Source: Dryocosmus kuriphilus (lineage: Eukaryota; Arthropoda; Insecta; Hymenoptera; Cynipidae). From it: DNA of 64,000 nucleotides. Position numbers and translations under genes: made by a program. The stretch spans positions 15,144,987 through 15,208,986 of the forward strand of contig CM076192.1 of the NCBI GenBank assembly GCA_038277395.1. The letters are read 5' to 3'. The notes under the pieces are model-generated. The model was not told the DNA's origin. It ran no database searches and saw nothing but the letters and a program-made list of their open reading frames with translations. Below, in pieces: positions 55,700 through 64,000 of the stretch (positions are counted from its first letter, which is position 1; every line of letters begins with the position of its first letter).

Positions 55700-56071
55700 A
55701 CTATAACTGATTATAGCAATAATAATACTCAATGGTGGACATTTTTGCATGCTTTTAAGTTAGTGTCAGACACGGTTAAAGGTTAAAAATTAAATAAATT
55801 TTAGAAAAATTAATAAATGTATGCCACTAAGCTTTTTATTGTTTTATAATAAGAAATAGCTGAAATACTCAATGGCAGACATTTTCGTGTGCACTACTAC
55901 AAATAAACAATTGATGAAGATACCTAAAATAATAGAAAAAAAAGAACAATTAAAAAATGTCTGCCACTGAGTACAATTATTTTACTTATCATTTAAATAA
56001 ATATTTCAATATTGGCAGACAACTTAAGATGCGCATAAATATTATAAACAGTTAATAAACAAAAAGATAAA
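55700..56071. repeat. inverted and direct copies of a TCAATGGCAGACATTT motif
   Basis: ACTCAATGGYRGACATTTT occurs at about 55728 and 55867. Its inverse AAAATGTCTGCCACTGAGT is at about 55953, with a partial copy near 56012. These are probably small MITE fragments. No gene. Confidence 0.55.
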
Positions 56072-56073
56072 TA

Positions 56074-57396
56074 CGAGGGCCTACCCAAAAGAAACCGAAC
56101 TGATGTTGTGGGGAGCGGAGTTGTTGTAGTACCGGGTTTTTGCCGGTAGGTGCGTGTAGAGGCACTTTTCACCAGTTAGTATGCCAACTGCTATCACTGT
56201 GTAAGGTTGCATTTGGTGTGTGTAATTTTTTTTGTCACTGTTGCTTTGCGCGCTCGTCGTTTTTTGTGATGGTTGATTTTCGTGATCAGCGTGCCAACGT
56301 GAGGTTTTGCTTCCTGCTCGGGAAAACGGGCACAGAAACTCTTCAAATGCTAAAAACGGCCTACAAGGATGATGCTATGGGAAAAACTCAAGTGTTCGAG
56401 TGGTTTTCTCGTTTTAAAAGTGGGGAAATGTCAATTGACGATCAACCTCGCTCTGGACGTCCTTCGACGGCCCGAACCGACGAAAATGTTGAAAAAATTC
56501 GTGAAATCATCCTGGATGATCGACGAAGGACCATCGAAGAAGTTGTGGAGAAATCTGGCGTGAGTTGGAGTTCAGTACAGAGAATTCTAAGTGAAGATTT
56601 GGGGATGAGAAGGGTGGCTGCAAAATTTGTTCCTCGACTGCTGACTGCAGAGCAAAAACAAGGCCGCGTGCAAGCATGCTCTGCTTTGAAGGAGGAATTC
56701 CAAAATGATCCAAACTTTTTTTCCAAGGTCATAACAGGTGACGAATCGTGGTGTTATGGATACGATCCTGAAACTAAGCAACAGTCAAGTCAATGGAAGA
56801 CTCAAAATTCGCCTCGCCCTAAAAAAGCTCGTCAGGTGAGGTCAAACATTAAGACGATGCTCATTTGTTTTTTCGATGTGAGAGGAGTCGTCCATTCAGA
56901 ATTTGTTCCACCGGGTCAGACAGTTAATCAGGCACTTTACCTGGAAGTCTTGAAAAGATTGCGCAACAGTTTACGACGGAAAAGGCCTGATTTGTGGCAG
57001 TCGGGGGACTGGTTTTTCCACCACGACAACGCCCCTGCTCACACAGCTCTTTCTGTGCGCCGATTTTTGACCAAAAATAGCATGGCCACTGTTCCTCACC
57101 CACCCTATTCACCCGATTTAGCCCCCTGTGACTTTTTTTTATTCCCCCGAATGAAAAGGGACATGAAAGGAAAGCGTTTTGCGGACGTAGCTGAAGTGAA
57201 GGAAAAAACGACGGAGGCGCTGTCAAGCATCACAAAAGAGGAATTTAAAAACTGTTTCGAACAATGGAATAAAAGATTAGATAAGTGTATTGTCTCCAAT
57301 GGAGAGTACTTTGAAGGAGATTAAATGTTTTTTGTAGAAAAATCAAAATAATGACTTTGTACAAAAGTAGTTCGGTTTCTTTTGGGTAGGCCCTCG
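56074..57396 (+). mobile_element. complete mariner element, 1323 bp
   Basis: Perfect 27-bp terminal inverted repeats (56074-56100 and 57370-57396, beginning CGAGGGCCTACCC) are flanked by TA on both sides (56072-56073 and 57397-57398). The transposase frame inside is uninterrupted. The identical ends and open frame point to recent arrival. Confidence 0.95.
56269..57324 (+). CDS. mariner transposase, 351 aa, apparently intact
   Basis: Cut-and-paste transposase. The ATG at 56269 (MVDFRDQRANVR) is preferred over upstream in-frame ATGs because the conserved protein begins there and 351 residues is near the usual mariner size. The N-terminal two helix-turn-helix domains have QVFEWFSRFKSGEMS, DDQPRSGRPST and SWSSVQRIL. 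The catalytic triad is Asp158 (GDESW), Asp253 (HHDNAPAH) and Asp288 (YSPDLAPCDFFLF), spacing 34 between the last two, the mariner D,D34D form. The WVPHEL-type linker is FVPRLLT here. The stop is at 57322-57324. No missing residue was noticed. Confidence 0.95.
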   Translation: MVDFRDQRANVRFCFLLGKTGTETLQMLKTAYKDDAMGKTQVFEWFSRFKSGEMSIDDQPRSGRPSTARTDENVEKIREIILDDRRRTIEEVVEKSGVSWSSVQRILSEDLGMRRVAAKFVPRLLTAEQKQGRVQACSALKEEFQNDPNFFSKVITGDESWCYGYDPETKQQSSQWKTQNSPRPKKARQVRSNIKTMLICFFDVRGVVHSEFVPPGQTVNQALYLEVLKRLRNSLRRKRPDLWQSGDWFFHHDNAPAHTALSVRRFLTKNSMATVPHPPYSPDLAPCDFFLFPRMKRDMKGKRFADVAEVKEKTTEALSSITKEEFKNCFEQWNKRLDKCIVSNGEYFEGD

Positions 57397-57398
57397 TA

Positions 57399-57753
57399 TA
57401 CTTTAGAACAATTAACTAAATAAAATATGCTTTTAAAAATAAGCTTTTTAAAATTATTTTACTAAAATGATCTAAAATTAATTTTTCAGTGCAAATAAGT
57501 AAAGTCTTATTTTAGCACATTCGAGGAGGGCTATACTACAATATCTGATTGTTCAAAAGTAATGATTTTGCTTATGGTATGTTTGACAGAATAAAAACTT
57601 AAGTATTATATGCACGTATCTTACATAAAAAACACAAACAATATTTTTAACTTCTTTATTATATTTATAACTTTTTTTATTACATTATAAATAAGGAATG
57701 AACTTTAATTAAATATTAAACTGTTACATTAAAAGAATTAGATATTTTTTTAC
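57399..57753. other. AT-rich flank
   Basis: This is the 3' flank of the minus-strand gene ending at 57754, with several AATAAA-like hexamers on that strand. No gene. Confidence 0.5.
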
Positions 57754-57828
57754 TTATTCATCATCGTAATTATTCGGTTCATCGCTGCGAACATCATCGC
57801 TATCATCACCTCCACTACCATTACCATC

Positions 57829-59841
57829 CAAGGACCACCGTAGTTGTCTGCGGAGGAGGGTAGGTGTTACCCCTACTTGGCGCGTCCCAAGGTGGCGGAT
57901 AGGGGAATGCTCGCTGGAAACAGAGGGTAGGCCTGAAATAAAATAGGCCCCGCGGACCAAACACACGATTGGTGACGGTCGCGGCCCACTGGGAGTGCTC
58001 CGAACCATGCCCGGTTTTTCCGCCAGCATGGGGTGGGGGCTGCTGTGAGCTTGCTCTGCCAAGCTGTAGGCTGCGATCGGGCATCTGGAGCCAGCCCCTT
58101 CGGGCCTTGATCGGCGAGCGCCTGGTGGCTGCAGGGATCGGAACCAGCAGTGCTCCAGGCGAGTCCGGTCCGTCCGTGCATTCCGGGACCGGTTAAACGA
58201 AGGTTGGGTCCCAGGGTACTGGAGTAGGATTTCGATCCGAGGATATACCCGTTCCCAACTATTTCGGCCCGCTCCTCCACGCACGATGCGCTGGTGAACC
58301 TGTTAACATGGCTAATCAACAAGGAAAACGGAGTGGGAGGAAGGATACCAACGTCAAAGAGGAGCTGGACTTCAGCAACAGCTTCGACGTGGTTGAATAA
58401 GAGCGGAGGCCGTTCACGACGGAAGTTGCTGAGATGAAAAGATTCGTCGCCAAATCACCGGAGGATTTAAAAGAACACCACAAAAGGGTACGTGAGCTGC
58501 TGAAGAAGGTGCTAAAGCTTTGTACGACAGAGCAGCAGAAGGCAGCAGTGGAGAAAACGCAAGCGGAAATGCGCATGACGGGTTATGCTTATAGAAGCCT
58601 CAATATTGAGATGGAGGACTACAAGGAAGCGATGAACACACTCATGAAGCAGAAGATAGGTAAGGAGCGCAAGGAGAAGTCTCTCCTGAGTTCCACCTTT
58701 AAGGAGAAGACGGCTTCCATTTCTACGCAAACGGAGCCGCAGAAAAAGCCGGCGGAAGCGACGGAGACGTGCAAGCGGGAGAGGGAGGCGACGCTCAGCC
58801 CGCCCAGCAGATCCGAAGCTAAGAAGCAGGTCACAAAGAAGACCAGGACCCAGGAGGGATCAACATGGGCTAAGGTTACAAGAAGGAGAAGCAAGAAGGA
58901 GAGGCCGGTAAAGGAGAACAAGCCGGAAGAGGCTGCACCACGAAGGGACAACGCACCCGATAAAGGCCAAGGAGAGCCGAAGAGAAAGAAGAGGAGAATC
59001 CCCAGGGAAGCTGTGACCATTCGGTCTGCCCCGGGGATGAACTACGCGGATGTCCTGAAGGACATCCAAAAGAAGGTCAGGCCTGAAGATCATGGTGTTA
59101 CCGTCAAGTCGATCAGGCAGACCAGGACTGGAGATGTCCTCATCGAGGTGGGAGCAAAGGAGGAAGAGAGGCAGCACTTTGGTGAGGCCATCTCAAAGGT
59201 CCTTGGAGAAGGCGGGATTGAATGTCACCTCGTCCCAAGAAACCAGATCGTGGTCTACGACTTGGTAGAGACCACGGAGACAGCGGATGTGGAGGAGGCA
59301 GTGAGGGTGGCCCTGGGAGACAACCTTGGCTCTCCACCGAGAGTGAACCTCACCAAGAGAAGCAGCAGAGGTTGCATCCTAGCTTTCGTGGAGCTGGATG
59401 CTGTAGCTGCTGCCAAACTGGAGAAGGCTGCTCGACTGAAGGTCGGGTGGGTTAGCTGCCGGGTTAAGGCGCATAGCGCAGAAGCCCGGTGCTACAGGTG
59501 CCACACTCTTGGACATGTTGCCCGAGAGTTTACAGCGGAAGACTGCAGCAAATGCTGCAGAAGATGCTACGAAGAGGGGCACAAGGCGGTGGAATGCCAG
59601 AACCTGGTAAGTCGCCGTCTGCCGACAACAGCCAGGAGGAAACCCTAGGTTAGCAGGACAGAGGAAGACGCTGGAGTCAGCGTAGAAAACGGCACCCCCT
59701 GAAGTAATGCGAAAGCGGTTCTGGGGGGATCAATGCCAAGAAGAAAGGGAGGAGGTTTTAGTGGGTAGGGCCGGCTTGCCGGAAGAGCTCCGCACGTTGT
59801 GCAGTAATGCATTTCCTCCTCCCTCCCACAAAAAAAAAAGA
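57829..59841 (+). mobile_element. R1-like non-LTR element with ORF1 only
   Basis: It has a GC-rich 5' untranslated region (57829-58307), ORF1, a short 3' region and a poly-A (59830-59839). Imperfect 15-bp target duplication ACTACCATYACCRTC flanks it (57814-57828 and 59842-59856). ORF2 (endonuclease/RT) is completely absent, although both ends look genuine, so this is a non-autonomous or internally deleted copy. Confidence 0.75.
58308..59648 (+). pseudogene. R1-like ORF1 (Gag-like, three zinc knuckles), early in-frame stop
   Basis: The ATG at 58308 (MANQQGKRSGRKDTNVKEEL) is followed by a TAA at 58398-58400. The same frame is then open from the ATG at 58434 to 59648 (404 aa). N-terminal helices come first, then a very basic middle (about residues 100-195) and the RNA-binding-like domain VTVKSIRQTRTGDVLIEVGA. 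Near the C-terminus a CCHC cluster reads CYRCHTLGHVAREF, CSKCCRRC and CYEEGHKAVEC. One knuckle position is irregular (Phe after ARE). Such proteins coat the element RNA. A protein starting at 58434 would still be nearly complete. Confidence 0.85.
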
Positions 59842-60590
59842 ACTACCATCACCGTCATCATCTGTATCATTATCATGATTAACATCCATATTACTATCAT
59901 TGAAGATCATACTGTTATCTACTACACTTTCTTCATATTCTTCATTATCATCAGTTGCATCATCGGACTCATCATCTTCGTAAATGTGTTGTTCCTCAAC
60001 AAAACTATCAATTTGCTCGCCATTATCTATACTCTCTTCACAGTCATCATTATTGCGCTTCGTCATTTGTCTGATCGGAATCTAAAATAGTACATTTATA
60101 TTTCAATTAAAAAAATTAAATCATATATTCATTAAATGCATTAAATGTAATGAAAAAATGCATTAAATTTGATGTACTTAACAGGATATCTACATTCATT
60201 ATTTTGATTTATTAATACATCATTTACGAATTTCGGCACTGCTTCTCCATGAAACCATTTGACAATATAGTTTCCGTCTTTTAATTGCCAACCATATTGC
60301 AGCGAATCTGGAGAAGATTCTGTAGCGTTAGTCCAAAAATTAGCTATATAAGCCGCTCTTAATAATTGATGGGCCAATACTCGCGAGCAAGGTGGCAAGG
60401 AGGCAGCTTCAAATTTTATATTGCTATTTTTAAATTTTTCCATGCTCTCCATCATTGCATATGATTTATGAAATAAATAAGATCTCATTTTGTCGACCTT
60501 ATTTGTGATAATAAATGTGTTTAATAAAATTTTGTAAGTAACATATAGATTGTTTGAAGGCATGGGTCTCAAAATGGCGGCCTTTTGCAC

Positions 60591-60775
60591 TTTTGGCCCT
60601 TGGAGAATAGGCTTACATTACATGTTTTACATATACAAGACGATAGTGAAAGCGGCAGCCATTTGGTAATGTGACCCCCACAACTGTCATCAGCTACCGG
60701 TCTAATACGGCAAAGGATTAAAAAAGGTTGTGACCATCACGGCAACTTCACTCGGATATTTCGTGTAGAGAAATT
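60591..60775. other. flank, no feature
   Basis: Possible upstream sequence of the minus-strand gene. No clear exon. Confidence 0.4.
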
Positions 60776-62397
60776 AAATCTGTTATAGAAATTATTTAAA
60801 AAGTAGCTTGATAAGCAATAGGGATGTGCAAAATTTATTCAATTTGAAATCGTGATTTTTCAAGTCAACCTAAGGTATACATAAGCTCGAGGTCAATTCA
60901 AATCTATAAATCCCCATTTTCTCAGAAAATTTCTATCCAAATATATGGTATTAATCAAACGAAACACTAATAAAGAGTCAGAAAATTATTCGATCAAGTC
61001 CGGAAAAATATCCCCACGTAAAAGTCGTATAAGCGAACTTACTTTGTGGAATAACGAATATGCTACGGAATTTCTGTCCGAAAATCCGAAAGTAATCGAA
61101 TGAAACCTTGATCAAGTGTCATAAAATTATTTTTTGGATTCGGGAAGAGTATTCTGGCTAGGAGTCGAGAAGCCGAACTTATTTTGAAACGTATCATATT
61201 TCTCAGGGCGATTTCAGACGAATAGAGTTGGGTAGTAATCGAATGGAACATTAATAAAGGATAATAAAGTCATTTTTTGAAGCCATCAAAAATATTTCAG
61301 ACTATACATCGAGAAACCCAACTTTTTTTGGGAACATATTATGGAATATTTGTTTCGAATATCCAGTAGTATTAAATTAAAACCTTCATAAAAGGTAATA
61401 AAGTCATTTTTAAAGTGATAAGAAATATTCCCGATTAGAAGTCGAAGAATCGAACTTACTTTAAGACATATCATATTTCTCAGTGAAATTTAAGCGAATA
61501 GCATACGGTAGTAGTCGAATGGAACCTTAATAAAGAGTCAGAATATTAACTTCTTAAGTCCGTAAAAATAAATGGACGTAAAAGTCGTAGAAACGAACAT
61601 ATTTTTGGAGACATAGATTTTTTCAGGAGGTTTTTATTTGAACATTTGGTATTAACTGAATGTGACTTTGATGTTTGGGGAAAAATTTATTTTTTGAAAT
61701 CACAAAAAATGTTTCGAGGTAAAGTTTTTGGTACCGAACTTCTTGGTACAGAAATTTATAATTTTTTTTTTTATTTCCTAACAAAAAAGTTTAAAATTGT
61801 TATGTTGGCTCTAAAGTCATCTCCAGCGACTCATAGTGTCCCAAGCATGGTAGTGTACATAATTTACTCTAAGTAATTTACATGGTTTGCTATAGTAAAT
61901 TATCAGGTAATTCACAACCACAGTTTTCTACACGATGTAAATTATACAGGCAACATAACTTAATTCTTGCAATTGAGTCCTACAATGATGTTATTTCCTA
62001 TTGGTAAAGTAACTTTCCAACAGATTACTGACTTTCGCCATGTATTTTAAAGGTTTTCTATATTTTGCGACGTAAATTACGTCATCCAAGTGATTTACGT
62101 AGAAACCCGAGTCAAGCGCCACTTTGCAACCCTGGCACCGAAAGACAATTAACTTTCATCTGACTGACTTTGGAGATTACCTGTTGAGCTTAAATTCGCA
62201 TAAATTAAACCTACTTTAATTCAACTGTAGATAAATAAAAAAAAATTTGCACACCAGCTGAGTGGAGCGTTTAGGTTTGAACTGAATTCGAACCTACCTT
62301 AAGTTGACTTGAAAAATCACGATTTCAAGTTGAATAAACTTTGCATATCGCTATTGATTATCAAATTACTTTTTAAATAATTGCTATAACAGATTTG
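60776..62397. mobile_element. non-coding inverted-repeat element filled with about 150-bp satellite units
   Basis: An inverted repeat of about 105 bp (60776-60885 and 62290-62397, starting AAATCTGTTATAG) encloses five or six diverged units of about 140-155 bp. Each unit has AAGTCGWAGAA.CGAACTTA, ATATCATATTTCTC and TAATCGAATGGAACMTTAATAAAG elements (60950-61680), followed by unique AT-rich sequence. There is no coding capacity. Confidence 0.7.
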
Positions 62398-62700
62398 ACT
62401 CTACATTTAAAAATTTTGGCTCATTCATCAAAAGTTTAGTGCAATAGCCAAACTTTTTACATTCTCATCTCAATGAGAAGGTATTAGTTTTATGTGAAAA
62501 ATGACTTTCGCGGATTTCATGAAATCTCGACGTTTCGTGACCCCCTGAATCCGAAAAAACATGTTTTATGACGGTGTCTATCTGCCTGTTGTCGTTGTCG
62601 TCTTTGTCGTTGTCATTGTTGTTGTTGTCGTCATCGTCGTCGTCGGAGCCTGTTCCCACGATAACTTTCGAAGGACGAGTTCATTAACCATTGGCTTTTG
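62398..62700. other. noncoding with (TTGTCG)n-like stretch
   Basis: An irregular GTTGTCGTTGTCG run lies at about 62586-62645. No gene. Confidence 0.5.
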
Positions 62701-62719
62701 ACCAGTGCTTATGGTCTTA

Positions 62720-63170
62720 TCCATCAAAAACCGTTTTCACAAAATAAAAAAATCAATTTTCCGGCTAAAATATGCAAAATAAAAAAAACCGTGGAGGGTA
62801 AAATTATTAATTTAAAAAAAATCTACAAATTTTATTTCAACCATTTTTTGATAAAATGCAAGGTTTTTGTTTTAATCGAGAAAACGTTATTAAAAATAAA
62901 AAATCCAAATTTCCTGTCAAACTATGCAAGATGCGAAAAAACTGGTAATAAACAAAGTTGTTCAACTCAAGAAGATCTACAAATTTTCTTTCTATTATTT
63001 TTTTTAACAGACGCGTAGTTTTTGAGTTATTCGTGAAATATGTTATTGAGTATAAAGAAATCGACTTTTCAGCAAAACTATGCGAGACACGAGAAAATGT
63101 TATAAAACAGAATTGTTCACCTTGGAAAGAGCTACAAAGTTTATTTATAAGATCATCGTTTTACTTTTAA
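62720..63170. repeat. tandem repeat, about 155-bp unit, three diverged copies
   Basis: Each copy has ATCRAMTTTYC, AAAACTATGCRAGA, a GTTCAMCTYRAAGA-like block and ATCTACAAATTTT, then a GTTTTTGWGTTAWTCG block. Confidence 0.7.
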
Positions 63171-63873
63171 GAATCGAAATCCTGCATTGTGAAAATTTGT
63201 CAAGTCACAAAAAAACTTTACCAATCTATAATGTGTTAAAAAAACATTAATTGTCGAGCGCGAAGCGCTAGTGTCATGATGAGAATGTATTCCTTAAGGT
63301 CGATGGAGCCTTAAGGCTGTTGGTCGAGGTGTCGGAAAATAGGTTAGAAATGTGATGTCGCTCAAATTCCTGTTGAATTCCATCTGTTTTCTTATATACG
63401 ACTTATGTGTTTTAAAGAGACACTTTGCAAAAAGATTTCCTCAACCCAAAAGGGGTTCACGGTTGTATGAGGTGCGCTTAGTATACAGTTTTCCGAAAAA
63501 AATAAAAATATCTGTGCTAAAATACGTTAATGGAAAAGTGTTAAAATGAGGGGAAGTAGAGAAAGAGTTTCAATGGTTAGAAGGAGAAAGCAATACCAGA
63601 GTAGTACTTAAAACCTATAAATGATTATGTTACTAGGGACTGGAGAGACACTGCAACTGCATTCGCGGCAAGGCAGCACTTTTTTCTTTTTATTGAATGT
63701 TCCATTTTGCACAGTGCAATCATATTCCATGTGAAAAACATTAAAAGTACAAAAATAATTGTATGCAACAAGTGGGATTACGACAGAATTGACAGGTCTC
63801 GACGCTCGTCGCGCCAACTACGGCTGCCACCTGCAACGCGACGCGGGAATTTAAGATTTGAAATACAATTGTA
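63171..63873. other. noncoding sequence
   Basis: Short open frames (63352-63549 plus, 63608-63817 minus) show no domain. Confidence 0.45.
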
Positions 63874-64000
63874 TGGTGTAAATGTCAATGTAATATTGTT
63901 ATTTTGTGCAGAAATAATTTTTAAATGTCGCTTTGAAGTATTTTCAATATTAAATTATATTTCTGCACAAGATAGCAATATTTCATTGACATTTACACCA
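63874..64000. mobile_element. hairpin MITE at the window edge
   Basis: TGGTGTAAATGTCAATG at 63874 is repeated in inverse at 63984-64000. Pairing extends about 45 bases (through TGCAGAAATA) around a loop of about 35. There is no coding capacity. It ends exactly at the last base, so the flank cannot be read. Confidence 0.75.

Larger units (their letters stand above)
57754..60590 (-). pseudogene. possible host or element-derived gene with acidic tail, split by an R1-like insertion
   Basis: The minus-strand frame 60590-60189 has FEAASLPPCSRVLAHQLLRA, LQYGWQLKDGNYIVKWFHGE and VPKFVNDVLINQNNEC. I recall this layout from multicopy insect proteins that continue with a Cys-rich CXC region, not seen here. 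A GTTAAGT donor near 60188 and TTTTAG acceptor near 60087 would splice in frame to a second exon of almost pure Asp/Glu (60086-59857). The same acidic coding resumes at 57828-57754 (DGNGSGGDDSDDVRSDE) to a stop. The R1-like element lies in between with target duplication. The upstream exons and identity are unknown. Confidence 0.5.

Overview
This looks like an AT-rich animal genome, very probably an insect. The mobile-element mix (Polinton/Maverick, two mariners, piggyBac, a CACTA-like DNA transposon, R1-type and gypsy retroelements) fits an arthropod, and a hymenopteran is plausible, but I cannot name a species. Nearly the whole window is nested transposable elements and satellite DNA. The only possible host-type gene is a short broken one at about 57.75-60.59 kb, and it may itself be element-derived.

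Region 1 (1-14,499): the larger part of a Polinton (self-synthesising, virus-like DNA transposon). Left to right it holds DNA polymerase B (+, split by a dead mariner), retrovirus-like integrase with a chromodomain (-), three small conserved proteins (-), the packaging ATPase (-), a phospholipase-A2-like virion protein and adenovirus-type protease (+), minor and major capsid proteins (+), and two small cargo genes called here A and B (+). A long repeat-rich right terminal region ends near 14,499. Several genes carry stops and frameshifts, but the 199-aa protein, the ATPase, A and B are still open. The left end lies outside the window. Region 2 (29,650-34,490) is the left part of a second Polinton copy: terminal repeat, a promoter rich in heat-shock-element-like motifs, a leader with 70-bp repeats, a hypothetical gene and the first half of polB. 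Comparing the inverted ends of the two copies gave the approximate element termini.

Region 3 (18.4-29.6 kb): a non-LTR fragment, a gypsy-type element with gag, protease and integrase tail but no RT (also hit by a solo LTR with target duplication), and a second gypsy fragment with protease, RT, RNase H and the integrase zinc domain. Region 4 (34.5-38.3 kb): AT-rich satellites, including a tRNA-related SINE-like unit with a 9-bp-repeat tail.

Region 5 (38,291-44,861) is the most unusual object: a 6.5-kb palindromic (foldback) element. Each arm carries genes related to Polinton genes A and B plus a large GAG/12-bp minisatellite. The two arms meet at a 53-bp spacer. In the left arm a deletion has fused A and B into one frame. 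It resembles a snap-back (defective-interfering-like) derivative of a Polinton-type genome, or a new class of foldback transposon that uses the A/B pair.

Region 6 (45-64 kb): an R1-like ORF1 remnant, a 2.9-kb CACTA-like element with TAA target duplication, a piggyBac remnant, a pogo-like remnant, a structurally perfect mariner with intact transposase (56,074-57,396), an ORF1-only R1-like element inserted in a coding exon, a satellite-filled inverted-repeat element (60,776-62,397) and a small hairpin MITE at the window edge.
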